DNA from: Cristatella mucedo
Taxonomy: Eukaryota > Bryozoa > Phylactolaemata > Cristatellidae
Direction: 5' to 3'
Assembly (NCBI GenBank): GCA_009760855.2
Contig: WPIO01000044.1
Coordinates: 2,921,393 to 2,985,392, forward strand
DNA length: 64,000 bases
In this document: positions 32,968 through 44,300 of the stretch, in pieces
Layout of the letters: the number at the start of each line of letters is the position of its first letter
How positions within the stretch are numbered: position 1 is the first letter of the stretch
Translations under genes and position numbers: made by a program
Notes under the pieces: model-generated
Told to the model about the DNA's origin: nothing
Databases searched by the model: none
Seen by the model: only the letters and a program-made list of their open reading frames with translations

Positions 32968-34171
32968 CTAAACATCATTAGATTGTCCGTTAGAAAACCA
33001 CGTGGCAAGGCTGCAATGCTAAGATAAACAAGTACAAACCCAATTCCACATAATAAAATAGAAAGAAGTCTTCCAATAAGTTATGAGCCACTGGCAAAGA
33101 TGGGCAGACATTCCAGCACGACAGTGTAGATGCTTTGTCACCACACATTGCCTGCATGCAATCTCAGAAACCAATACGTGTAGTAGCCCAGTGAAGCAAT
33201 GCAATCTTCAAGGCCATTCATTCAAAAACGCCACAGCCAAAATAGCAGTTTAAATTTCCGAGCACATACAAGATGCCGCCCATTCAATAAAAGACGCCCG
33301 ACTTTCAAAGAGGAATTGATAAACAGCTACCAAATCCAGTAAGTGCAACGTATGAGGAAAATAAGCATCAAACATAACACGAAGCAATTAAAAAAAGCTT
33401 TAACACGAAGCAATTAAAAAAAGCTTGACCCGTGCCAAACCAATGACCATATTACTCTTGGGGATATTACACTTAGTAGCATCAATGAATTACGGTGATT
33501 TGAATCTTAGAACTGAATTGGGCCCCCATAAGGTCGTATAGGAACTGTCCCTATTTAGTGGTAAATGGAGTGAATGGGTCGAAGCTGAAAGGCTCAAGCT
33601 TGGAGCAGAACTGCCATGTTCTGCTCCAAGCTTGGTCAACCTATTATTTGACGATTACGTTCAGTATATATCTGTATGGGCTGTTAACAGGGAGTGAGTA
33701 CTGGGATGGAAAATGTGAGAAGCTTCGGAAATCTGCAAGTTAGTATGACAGCCAAGTTACGAGCTGGCTGAAAGGGTAACCGATTTCCATCGCAAGGCCT
33801 GAAAATACCGAGTTATATAGATTAAACCTGTTATGAACTAGTCAGCTGACTAACTCGGTCCTTAACCCTATGATATACAAATCATACTTTTAGCACTGTT
33901 TCGGATGCTAAAAGGAGCCGAACCATTGAGTTGTATGCATTTTTTCAAAAGCAAATTAGGTCATCCATGATGATACTTAATTTGAGGGCAAGAGTTTTAC
34001 AGGTTCTCATAACTAATATTCCAACGCACCTACTTCAGAAGTCAGTTATGGGTTTCCCAGACACCGGCTTATCATAATTAGCTTTAGAGAATTTCAAGAC
34101 ATCTACGAGCCAGTGTCGGCAATGCAGACTGACTGTCCATTAAAAGGCATTCGAGCGCTACTATATATAGA
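32968..34171 (-). other. intron, start of 8.8-kb intron
   Basis: Contains two 28-29-bp direct repeats (ACACGAAGCAATTAAAAAAA unit, 33376-33424) and the hairpin listed separately. No coding signal. Confidence 0.5.
33595..33634. repeat. perfect 17-bp inverted repeat with 6-base loop
   Basis: CAAGCTTGGAGCAGAAC is followed by TGCCAT and then its exact reverse complement. As RNA from either strand it would form a stable stem-loop. It sits alone in an intron and no element ends were recognised around it. Confidence 0.95.
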
Positions 34172-34350
34172 TCCTAGCATACTAGGTAAGGGGGTTGCTT
34201 TTCACGACCTCGGTCTGAGGTAGTGGGTTCGAATCTTGCAAGGAGCGGTCCTTAATTGCGGCATGCAAGCGGTGGTGATATCGGCAAAGGCTCTTCTGTT
34301 GCTATACAAAAGAGGCTGTTGAATCAGGTAATATTTATTAATTTTATTAG
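34172..34350 (+). mobile_element. SINE-1 in intron, antisense
   Basis: Head ACTAGGTAAGGGGGTTGCTT, B-box GTGGGTTCGAATC, body GCAAGCGGTGGTGATATCGG and GGCTCTTCTGTTGCTATACA, T-rich end. Abuts a LINE-A remnant. Confidence 0.86.
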
Positions 34351-36075
34351 TGAAGGCCAAATCTAGCTTCTGTAAAAACATTGTTGAATCACAGATGCAC
34401 AATCCAAGAATACTGATGTCTACGAATAACCATCTCCTTAACCTCTCACATGCTAGTTCCTTACCTAGCGATCCTTGTGATGATCTAGCTGATCACTTCA
34501 CTAGCTTCTTTGTCAACAAGATACATAAGATCAGGGAGTCCAAACCTAGGCTGGCAGCATCCCTTCTGGACTACCGTCCCTCAATTCCGTGAAGCACCTC
34601 ACCAACCAAGCTCTAGTCTGGTTTTAGAGGTAATCACCACAGTGTCAGCATTGCTTGGGGCATATAACGACCTTCTTAGGAATGTACACTTAGGTAGAGT
34701 CTCGCTGCTTGTTTTCCTTGATCTTTCAGCAGCTTTTGATACTATCGATCACCAAGTCCTCGAGCCCCTATCACCTCGTCTGGGCATCAATGGCACAGCA
34801 TTGCCATGGTTTAAGTCTTATCTCAGTGGGAGACTCCTGAGTATTAATGTCAACGGAAACAATCATCCGAGGAACCACTTAAGTGTGCTGTACCTCAAGA
34901 CTCTTTGCTTGGTCCGGTTCTTCTCACGGTTTATAATCGCCCTCTTGCCGATGTGTATGCTAGGCATAATCTAGGCTTTCACTTCTGTGCAGATGAAATC
35001 GAGTAGTACCTTTGGTTTGATCCCTCCCAGCCCTTCAGCGTGTCGTGATTCTCTCAACCACATTGCTGCATGTATTGACATGGATGGCAGCAAACTTTCT
35101 ATAATTTGAATGATGACAAAAACCGACTAACTAGTTAGGGGCAAACCAAGTGTGATTCAAAAATTGGAAAACCTAACGCTCAAAATCGGCTGTGCCAGCA
35201 TATCTCCTGTTGAATCTGCGCTAAATCTTATTGTCCTGTTCCAAGTGACCTTTCATAAGACGACCACAACTGCTCCACAGTCAAGTTTGCCTACTTTCAG
35301 CTGAAAAAAAATTGCTAAAATTAGGGCTTAGACTGACCTACCAGCCTCTGCAATTAGGCGCTTACAGCTGATGCAAAACTCTGCAGCCAGGCTTGTCTGT
35401 CGTGAGCGTTGCAGCTGCCATGTCGCACCACTTCTTGCCGACCTGTACTGGCTCCCTGGAAAGCAGCCAATCAACTTCAAAGTTCTACCACTCACTTTTA
35501 GGTCCCTTCATTCTTCAGCTCTAAATAAAATAAATAAATCCTAGCTACTTAAACAGCCTCTTTTTGTATAGCGACAGAAGAGCTTTGACGGCTATCACCA
35601 CCGCCTGCAGGTAATCTACCTGTGAGACCTACTTTCCTACCTGGCAAGCATAGGACCATCCGATTTTCTTAATCTAATCGTTTAGCTACTCCTCATACGA
35701 ACCTCGAATCATTTGGAGACCACACCTTTTGTTTGTACGCTCCCAAAGCCAGAAACCTACACCCAACTGGAGGCACGACATCACCTGACTTGGACATTTA
35801 AAAAGACACGTAGAATGCATTATTTATCACACAATCAAGTGGGTCCATGTGATTCGTCCTTTGTGTGCTTATGCATGCTGACGCTGTGCAGGCTGCCACT
35901 AACCACACTTGCATGCTGACCCTGTGCATGTCACCCCTAACCACGCTTTACCTGTTGACAGTGAGCATGCTACCACTAACCATTTGATCATGCTCCGTTG
36001 CAGAATATGTAACGTGCCTAGAAAGGGATTAAGTTCTCTGAGTGTACTATATAAAAGTATTTCTTATTGTTATTA
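34351..36075 (+). mobile_element. LINE-A-related copy, about 1.7 kb, with SINE-1 inside
   Basis: The RT region reads DPCDDLADHFTSFFVNKIHK at 34350-34592, then VSLLVFLDLSAAFDTIDHQV and LPWFKSYLSGRLLSINVNGN at 34510-34974, which are RT palm motifs of L2/CR1 type. Decayed frames continue through DNDKN-like, AARLVCRER and HLLADLYWLPGKQ-like stretches (35350-35520). The ORF end follows at 35700-35850, then the untranslated region and a tail with TTATTGTTATTATTATT at 36063-36080. Confidence 0.85.
35522..35622 (-). mobile_element. SINE-1 3' half inserted in LINE-A
   Basis: Reverse complement of the SINE-1 body: AAATAAATCCTAGCTACTTA, ACAGCCTCTTTTTGTATAGC and ATCACCACCGCCTGCAGG. It lacks the tRNA head, so it is 5'-truncated. 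Confidence 0.78.
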
Positions 36076-36082
36076 TTATTTG

Positions 36083-36440
36083 CTTAAAGACCGTTGGTGA
36101 CAGAAGCTTTAGCTCTGCAGGCCTTAAGACTGTGGAACTCGCTTCCACAATTCTTACGAAACGACAACTACTCTCCTGCTGCCGACTATGGCTCATCCTT
36201 TTCTGCGGTCCAGAGCTGCTACTTCCATGTTACTCACTACCTCAACTGCTCTCCTGGCTCTGCTATGCTTCCCACTTTCTCTTTGTTGCATTAGACAAAG
36301 CCCTTTGGCTACCGAATGCGTACCGAAAGCCGCTTAGGCTGCAAGTGCGCTTTACAAAACCCTCCTGCGTGGCACCCACATAGTATTTATGGCTTTGTGG
36401 AGTTACAGACAGTGATAAATTACATATATTACATTACATA
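36083..36440 (+). mobile_element. LINE-B 3' end
   Basis: Reads ALRLWNSLPQFLRNDNYSPA and SSFSAVQSCYFHVTHYLNCS in one frame, then the 3' block GTACCGAAAGCCGCTTAGGC and GTGGAGTTACAGACAGTGAT with an ATTACATTACATA tail. Confidence 0.85.
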
Positions 36441-36663
36441 TTCATTTAAGATAGTTGAACAAAGAACTCAGTGGACCAAAATCACACGTATAGCTGGCCA
36501 CTGCTTAAATGTACAATGAAACCAATGTGACTTGAGTGACGATGAGTGACGCTTTCCAGAGATGCCAAATAAATATAAAACGGAAGGTATGGGCCATAGA
36601 AGAAGTCGCTTAGGGTAAGCACACGAGACATGCTGGTAGACAGCTGACACGAGATGCTTTGTT

Positions 36664-36752
36664 CCCTTTGCAGCAAATGTAAAGCGCCTAGAAAGAGATT
36701 AAGTTCTGTGAGGGCGCTTTATCAAGTATATTATTATTATTATTATTATTTG
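36664..36752 (+). mobile_element. LINE-A tail only
   Basis: Isolated tail: TTGCAGCAAATGTAAAGCGC, the hairpin, TTTATCAAGT and (ATT)n. The extreme 5' truncation shows that the tail is what the machinery recognises and copies first. Confidence 0.85.
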
Positions 36753-37121
36753 TGATGCAGCCAGCAAGCAAGAGTCAAACGTGACAAGAAATTTCGAGTA
36801 TCACACAGAGCTCCGGCTGTGGGCTGAAGGCAAAAAATTATGGGATCGGCCAATTTTCATGGGACTGAAATGGGATTGCAGAACTGCTTCGAGTCAGACT
36901 TTCTGATCCTAACCCCCCCCCCACCACCCCCAATAAGCACTGTCAGATCTAACAAACTTTAAGACAGCCATTAATATAATTCAAATATAGCAAGAGTAAC
37001 AGAACTTACTCTTTAGGTGAGCACCTTAACCAGTAGACCATACAAGCTTGAGACAATGTCATATCTATTATCGTTGTGGTTATTCTCAATTACCTACTAG
37101 GAAAAGTAGGTGCAATAATAC

Positions 37122-37164
<43 letters not shown>

Positions 37165-37829
37165 GTAGGTGGTTTCTTTATTGGTAGCTTTTTAATGGCA
37201 AATGGTTTCACACTTTCCAAATTAGCCAAGCTACTGATTGCAAATATTTGGCAGAGCCAAAGTCTGGCTTTCAAGTCCACGGTATCACTTACTTAGGTTA
37301 TTACATTAAGTGCTGCACCATACTGGCTTTTCAGGTTCATTCTTCTACGTTTCACTAGAGTGATACATGATTTCTGAACTCACATGACCAGCTCAGAATA
37401 GTGTAGCCCAGGCCTGAGCGTCGTTGCTTTTGTGCCCCAAAAACAGGAGGAAGTGATTCAACCACAAAAGGCACAAAAAGGCAGAAAACTGATAGCAGCT
37501 GCCGTTTCGTCCGGAACATTACAGCTGCACCATCATTTGGAGTTACACGGGCTCAGATAAGGGGCAACAACACTGTTGGAATCTATCAATATTTGAATGT
37601 TTACCTGCCCAGTCGTCCATGTGCATAATACCATCACAATGATTGCATTTCTCTTATGCACTGCATTGACAAACACATACACACTCCTTCTCAAAAGTCT
37701 TTTTCCAATCCGAAATGGTGCCACCCACCATCCGGCTGATGGCTTGCGACTTAGCATACAAAAGAATACATCGTGAATTTCTGAGCCCTATATACCAAAT
37801 GCATGATCTTGGAAATGTAAAAATATTAT
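36753..37829 (-). other. intron, mostly unassigned
   Basis: Holds a C-rich run at 36915-36932, a SINE-2 head remnant (GTGAGCACCTTAACCAGTAG, 37018-37040) and the (TC)n run listed separately. No coding signal. Confidence 0.45.
37127..37162. repeat. (TC)n microsatellite
   Basis: Uninterrupted dinucleotide run of 36 bases. Confidence 0.97.
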
Positions 37830-39000
37830 TTTATGGTCAAATAATTTAATAGTAGGTCGGGCCTCTCAGGTTTTTATAAACCTCTCTTATTTTCTGCTGC
37901 ATAGATTCTTTCAACCTTACACGAGTCTTTGAGGTAATATTTCCCCAGTAGTAATTCAGCCGGCTAAACAACTCTTGGGGAGTCTTAGCAGGCACAGAAT
38001 TGTAATTCAGACAGTACTACAACCTATCCCAGAGATGCTCTATTGGATTTAGGTCAGGACTTACTCGGCCAACTCACGACTCTTGACAACTGCTTCAGCA
38101 AAAATACTTTAAAAAGCTAATAATATTATCCTGCTGCCAAATCTAATCATCCCCAGAAGAGCTAAAGCACTTCGAATCCCAGGAAACTTACCAGACTACT
38201 TCGATCGATCAATGATCATCGATCAATGATCGATACCAGATCGATACATTACTGGTTCATTAAGATGGTGCAGAATTCCAACACCTGGGGAGCAGTAACA
38301 ATCCCTAACCATGATACTTCCACCATCAAATTTCACTGTTGGCTGGAGAGTCAGGGTGGTGCATCTTATCTTTTCAACAACTTGTGAATGTTCTTGGTTT
38401 GCTGTTACCCAAAAGCATGCTTTATGACTAGTCGATCCAGAAAACAAAACTCAACTTGGCTATCGTGCAGTGGGCGTGGTCTTAAGCCCATCTGAAACAT
38501 CTGTTCGGTAAGCAAATGCTTACTTTAGGCAACCCTTCTCAATGAGACATGCCTGATAAACCTGGGGTGGGGGCATCAATGATTATGACCGAGCCTTTAG
38601 TGTTCTCAGCAACTAAAACAGTTTTCAGAGTGATGCCTTCCAGGTTGAAGAGCCACTACGGTCGGATACAAATCATCTCACCGAATCGGCTTCCTTGGAC
38701 GACCTGAGCTTGGTCTACTAGCCATACTGCCATGCGTTTAAGCATTTTATGATTGTAGTTTAGTTCTATGGCTGATTTCAAGAGTCGGTCCCACTTCTTG
38801 GCTGCTTAGACCCATTTCATGCAATGCCTGCAGTGGCCCTTTCGAGGTGCTGTCGAACGGTGACCTCCTAGGATTCTTGAACTAGGCACCAAATCGAGCC
38901 TGAAAAGCCAGTCCTCTGGTCGATTGGTGGGGAAACCCACACCTGCATGCAACAGTGATAGCCTAAACATGAGAGAGCTCGTACTGAGTAAAAAGCTAAA
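37830..39000 (-). mobile_element. Tc1/mariner transposase remnant
   Basis: The minus strand carries a decayed Tc1-type transposase. The motif QPTVKFDGGSIMVRDCYCSP lies at 38290-38350 (family pattern TVKxGGGSxMVWGC). SPDLNPIEHLWDRL follows at about 38025-38065 with the last catalytic Glu intact, then a C-terminal stretch (PQELFSRLNYYW). Upstream frames to 39000 hold the DNA-binding half, badly frameshifted. Inverted repeats were not identified. It lies inside the 8.8-kb intron. Confidence 0.82.
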
Positions 39001-39367
39001 CAATTGCAGACTTACGAGTCATTAGAAATGCCATGTTTAAAAAGCAAAAATCCATAAAAACCGTGTCTTTTTTCTGTTTTACCACTCACAATGCACTATG
39101 AGCAACAGCTATTCCATTTTAACAGCTTCGATTGCAGTTTAGTGATACTGGTGGCTGAGCTTAAATCTCATGCTCCATATGACTAATTCGTGCATTAGCA
39201 GTGAGGAAAAGATTTGAGAAGGAGTTTATGTGTACATAATTATGTAATTATATCCACAATTTATCCTTCTTAATGCCACTCCACTTCTGCACCTATAATG
39301 GTATATTCACTCCCCCCCCCCAAAAGTTCTAGGCACCTGGTCCATCGACCTGAGATCGGTTGATAAC

Positions 39368-39368
<1 letters not shown>
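39001..39368 (-). other. intron, nothing recognised
   Basis: AT-rich with a short C-run at 39313-39323. Confidence 0.45.
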
Positions 39369-39399
<31 letters not shown>

Positions 39400-39515
39400 T
39401 AATACCACAATAAAGCATCGTCTGAGAACTCAATCTCTTGCTAGGTGCTTTACATTTGCTGCAAAGGAAACACGGTCGAATGGTGAGTGGTATCATGCTT
39501 CTTGCTGAGATTCAG
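39369..39515 (-). mobile_element. LINE-A tail, reversed
   Basis: (AAT)n at 39369-39405, the hairpin complement (TCTGAGAACTCAATCTCTTG, CTAGGTGCTTTACATTTGCT) and the start of the untranslated region (CGAATGGTGAGTGGTA). Confidence 0.85.
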
Positions 39516-39559
39516 TAATATGCTGCTGCTCTGCATACCTAACATAATAAATGTGTCCT

Positions 39560-40845
39560 TAACCTTAGGTCTTGCCCCTTCATATTTCAAAAGGGCTTTT
39601 GTTGAGCCATTCATTAAGAAGGCAGCACTAGACCAAGAAAACTTAAGCAACTTTTGCTGAGTTTCCCTGCTGCCATTCCTATCAAAGACACTGGAAGACC
39701 AGTTAAATTCTTATATCTATTATATCTTATTATATCTTATTCTTATATCTTATATCTAAACTACAAGCCTAGCAACTAAGTTTCAATCGGGTTATAGGCT
39801 TAATCACTCTACAGAGTCAGCACTGCTGCGAGTGCATAGCACTCTCCACTTGTTTTGCTGGATGTTTTGGCAGCGGTTTGATACTATATATCACCAAGTC
39901 CTTCGTGAGCATCTGTTATCTTGCTGTGGAATAACTAGCAGTACACTGCAATAGTTTAGGTTCTATCGCATTTGGATATTTCAGAGCAGTGATATAAATG
40001 GAGAGCACAAGTCCAAACCTCCTCAAAAAGTATGGAGGTGAGCAAGGGCCCTGTGCTTGGTCCATTTATTTTCACAATTTACACTCTTCCTGATGCCTAC
40101 GGAAAAGCCAAGCACAATCTAGACTTTCCATTTCATGCAGATACCACACAAGTGTAACTGCGTTTTGATCTCTCCTTGCCTTCCAACATGTCGAACTCGC
40201 TCAAATCTCTTTCAGGATGTATTGCAGGCATTCGAACTTGCATGGCAACACTTTCTCAAATTTAATGACGATAAAATAACTTACAAGTTACGGGCAAAAT
40301 TAGTGTTGGTCAAATATTGGATAACCTAACCTTCAACCTAAGCTCGGCCAGCATATCTACTCTAGCATCTGCACGAAATCTAGACACTTCACTAGACGAC
40401 CACATCGGCTCCACAGTCAAGTCCACCTACTTTCAGCTACGAAACATTGCAAGAATTTGGGCCTGCATAGATGGGCATACTACATTCAAGTGTGATTGTA
40501 TTTGTGAATGTATTTGTGACATCCTGTCTCGATTTCTGTAAATAACTATTTGTAGGTCTTCTGGCAACTGCAATCGCTTACAAATTGGTGAAAAACTCTG
40601 CAGCTAGGCTTGTCTGTAGTGAGCCTCGCACTTGCCACATTACAACACTTCTAGCCAAACTGCACTGACTCTCCATCAAGCAATGCATTGACTTCATTTT
40701 ATGTGCTTATGCATACTGACAGTGTGCATGTTATCGACAACCAATAACATGCTTCCTTTCCAATACGTGTGAGGTGCTTAGAGATTTAGTTCTCTTGAGA
40801 CGCTATAAAAATGTCATTATAACTATTATTATTATAACAGCAGAG
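39560..40845 (+). mobile_element. LINE-A RT remnant, about 1.3 kb
   Basis: Plus-strand RT in broken frames: an AFVEPFIKKAALDQEN-like start, HSTESALLRVHS, DTIYHQVLREHLL-like palm, SKGPVLGPFIFTIYTLPDAY, and FNDDKITYKLRAK. Next come LDTSLDDHIGSTVKSTYFQL (40317-40541) and AARLVCSEPRTCHITTLLAK-like pieces, ending in a tail with TTATTATTATAA. A short TTATATCT duplication cluster lies at 39716-39755. Confidence 0.82.
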
Positions 40846-41765
40846 TGTGATAGATGGGAGCATTTAGAGCAGTTATCGAACTTTTTGAATGCTTCTATGA
40901 TTCTTAATAGTTTCCTATAGCTTACCAGTGTGGTCGGCTTCTTATATTGATGGGAAGGCAGGCGATTGAAAATCCTTAATTGATCATCCATGTAAAATGT
41001 TCGAATACATCTGATTACAAGTGAGTGGCGTAGCTTAAGTTCAAAAGACACACTAACGGTCACTAACGAATGCGTGGCAAAGTAAAACGAGGGAGACGAG
41101 TCCAACAGATTTAAAGTAACATTGCACAACAAATAGCAATAGTCATCTATTACATCACCGATAAAAGATAGTGTCGGTGCTCTTTCAAAATGCCTCCATG
41201 ATTGATGAAGGCCAAACAAAGGCCAGATCTCCATGCAAAATTTTGAATATGTAAAAAAAATGCCACTGCATGACGGGTAATCTCGGATGCGGCTGCACCT
41301 TGAATACGACTGCATGACTCCCCTTGCAATGGAACCAGTGAACTGGGGGGAGTTGTAGGGTGAACCGCATTGGGACCTCCAATGTTCTCTTGGGCCCCGC
41401 CATCCTTGCAAACAAAAAGTGATAGTAAATGTATCCATGATGCAACGTTGTGAACTAGGCTAATGACACTGACAACATACTTAGTATGATTCTTGCTAGA
41501 CTGGAAGCTAAATGGGAAACTGCCATATAAGAAGACAAGCAGGAAGACTGCAAACACCATCCAGCTAGGCAGTACTGTTAAGAGTGTCAGATGCTAATTT
41601 TTAAGGGGTCGGCAAAAGCTTAAACTGTGAATTGAAAGCGATAAAAAAATTTAACTGACAAAGGTAACTACACTTGTTAAGGCAAACAAAGCTGAAATGC
41701 ATACACTTTACGAGTCAACTACATGTGGGTTTCACATTTGTAGCACACTGCACAAAACAAGTTAC
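40846..41765 (-). other. intron with candidate alternative 3' exon
   Basis: A 211-codon minus frame (40803-41438) overlaps LINE-A tail sequence and looks accidental. A different frame has a good acceptor, CTTTTTGTTTGCAAG|GATGG, at about 41417 and reads DGGAQENIGGPNAVHPTTPP, SSLVPLQGESCSRIQGAAAS and so on to a stop at 41150. It starts in phase 0, so it could be an alternative last exon after 41766, cutting the protein inside finger 4. Evidence is limited to one splice site and the open frame. Confidence 0.3.
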
Positions 41766-41894
41766 CTTATAGGTCTTGCCACAGAGCTCACACTCGCAGC
41801 CCTCGGACGTGTGTCTGTACATGTGCCGCTTGATGATGTAAGCATGTTCAGACGTCAGCCCACACTGCTCGCATATATTACGAGGATGGACTTC
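41766..41894 (-). CDS. zinc-finger gene exon: end of finger 2, finger 3, front of finger 4
   Basis: The exon has 129 bases (43 codons), with acceptor TTCCCATAG|GAAGTC and donor TATAAG|GTAACT, both in phase 0. EVH completes finger 2 from the previous exon (H-x4-H). Finger 3 reads CEQCGLTSEHAYIIKRHMYRH. A linker TSEGCE leads to CELCGKTYK, the Cys half of finger 4. Joins on both sides restore C-x2-C-x12-H spacing. Confidence 0.93.
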
Positions 41895-41997
41895 CTATGG
41901 GAAGAAGCATGTACTTAATCATTGTAATTCAAGTCAAAGCAACTGCCAAGCAAACAAAGAGCACACAGGCGACTACAACCACTGGCTACATAGTAGA

Positions 41998-42168
41998 TGG
42001 GCCTCGATAGCCCATGAAGTAAGGTGCTCGCTCTTCACAACCGAGGTCGCAGTTTCGAATCCTGCGGTTCTCGAACCTTTATTGTTAACTGCAGGCGGTG
42101 GTGATGGCCGTTAAGGCACTTCTGCTGCTATACAAATGAGGCTGTTAAATCAGCTAATATTCTTATGT
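41998..42168 (+). mobile_element. SINE-1 in intron, antisense
   Basis: Head AAGTAAGGTGCTCGCTCTTC, B-box GCAGTTTCGAATCC, body GCAGGCGGTGGTGATGGCCG and GCTATACAAATGAGGCTGTT. The head differs from other copies and resembles SINE-2 heads (GGTGCTCGC). Confidence 0.82.
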
Positions 42169-43427
42169 TAAATTATGTGAGGTTTCAGTAGATTGTGTCG
42201 ATTGTTATGAGACAATAAACACCTGCACTCAAAATGTGAAGGAAGAAGGACTTGACTTAGAACAATTTGTAGACAGCATATGGCCGAGTAGGCTCTTATC
42301 TCTGCTGCAGATCGGCAAGCTACACATGTAGCACAGATGCTGGTAAAGTTAGCACATGCCAGCCTATCTAGAAAGTACACTTCTCCATTACCAGCAGCTC
42401 ATTGCCTATGGACTCCCTTTCCTGAGTTATATTAGTTCCGTCACGGAAGACAACACTGAGTCACGGAAGACAACACTGAGCTATCTTGTCGCTAGACGGA
42501 AGTTTGCCATCTTTTGGCGTGGCAGACTTTCTGGCTTTAATTAGTAAGGAAGCCTCTGGTTTTAATCACATCACATCACTGTTGTCACGAAAAAAACAGA
42601 CTTAAATCTCTAAATAAGCATGCTGTACATGACTAATAAGTAGGTTGTATGAGCTGGCTAGCCCATAGATAAGAAACCCTTGACCTTGACTAGGCAGATC
42701 CTCGACCAGATGGCCATAGTTGGTGTGGATGCTTCAAAACGTATGGCCTCTAGCATGGATTTTGCAATTGACTAGTTAGCACTTGTTTTGTCGGAGCAAG
42801 TTTGTTTTTGAGTTAAGCGTTGCCTGCATCTGTTTAGTGGCTACTGCTCCTCACCCAGGCCTCTGACTCTAGTCATGTGCATTTGCTTACTCAATCAGTC
42901 ATTGTTATCTCATCGATTAAGATTTGATTTCTGCAAGGCGACAATTGTTTGCATTTATAAAATACACAGTACTACCGTTTTCTCTCTGAGTAAACGTTGT
43001 CACTTCCAAATTACCCAATAGTATAGTTCTCAAGGAATGATGGATGGCAAGTCACTGAAAGCCTTTTCAGGAGGACCATATATGCTGTTGAAATTGTTCC
43101 ACCACGTTGCCATTAGTCGACAGCACAAGCAATTGCTCACGGTGCACTCTAAACGGTAGCTGTGCACACTGTAAATATAGTTTTAGAAGGAAGAAGCAGA
43201 TGGAAAATCTCTTTCGGTAGCAGTATACACAGCCCCAACGAAAAGTCATTGCACAGCCAAAGAAGGATCCACTGGACACAATTCGGGGGAGTAAATATAT
43301 ACCAGTATGCAAGCGTTACACGGTACCAAGCTAATACAGTTTATTCGATGTTTGTGCACATGTAACTTCTATTCATCAATCATGCATGTCCATTGGCACC
43401 GCAGTAGTCTGCAGATAAGCATGCAAT
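42169..43427 (-). other. intron, nothing recognised
   Basis: A 21-bp exact direct repeat (GTCACGGAAGACAACACTGA unit) occupies about 42440-42481. Otherwise no element or coding signal. Confidence 0.5.
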
Positions 43428-43700
43428 AATAATAATAGTAGTAATAGTAATAACACATTTTTATAGTGCCTTCAGAGAACTCAATCTCTTTCTAGGCAGT
43501 TTACACTTGCTGCAAAGAAAGCATGATCGAATGATTAGTGGTAGCATGCTCAATGACAACAAGCATAACATGGTTAGAGGTGATAAGCACAGGATCAGCA
43601 TGCAAATATGGTTAGTGGCAGCATGCACAGTGTCAGCATGCATAAGCACACAAAGGTCAAACCAAATCGCATGGACCCACTAAATGCTGTGATAAATGGA
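43428..43700 (-). mobile_element. LINE-A 3' end, reversed
   Basis: (AAT/AGT)n at 43428-43452, the hairpin complement, and the untranslated region with its paired GCATGCTCAATGACAACAAG and GCATGCAAATATGGTTAGTG blocks. Confidence 0.85.
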
Positions 43701-43714
43701 TATGTAGCTCTGAA

Positions 43715-44175
43715 CATAACTCTACAAAGCCATAAAGAATTGGCTAGGTTAAGCTGGAGAGTTTTCTATAGTCCACTCAAAGCTTAATCAGCTTTCAGTG
43801 CATACGATAGCCAACAGACTTGATCTAACGTAAAAGAGAAAAGTGAGATGAGTATTTAAATCAGCAGAGCAGTCGAGAAAGTGAGTAGCCTGGAACTAGC
43901 ACCTCAGGTGGCAAGAAAGGATGTACCACAGCAGCAGATGAGAAGTCACTTCATGAAGGATTCATGATTCATTGTGGATGTGGCTTCGACAGTCTAGGAC
44001 CTGCAGAGCAAAAGCTTCTGTTGCCAATAGTCTTTAAGCGAAAGAATGGAGCAGCTAATTTATTGTCCACATAGGATCTGAGGGTGCAAGGGGGCTGAAA
44101 CTGGTGAAGCAGTTCAGCTAGGTGTGAAGCTCAAGTCATGGAATAACAAGCCTTGTGGGACCGAGAATGACTTCG
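43715..44175 (-). mobile_element. LINE-B fragment, reversed
   Basis: Reverse complement of the LINE-B end and last ORF part (ATAAAGAATTGGC... AACAGACTTGATCTAACG, then CAGTCTAGGACCTGCAGAGC and AATTTATTGTCC). Faces the LINE-B copy at 44.3 kb. Confidence 0.78.
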
Positions 44176-44300
44176 TTGTACTGTATCAGTTAATCAGCTG
44201 AAAGCCATCACAACTCCTCCATCACAAACAAGTTCAGCACAGTAATTCAAGGACACTTTTGCTTTAATGAAAATTTCACATATGCTCTTATGTTGAAATG

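Noticed and set aside
40803-41438. The 211-codon minus-strand frame
   Set aside because: It runs through LINE-A tail sequence and has no family resemblance; only the overlapping frame behind the 41417 acceptor seemed worth recording.
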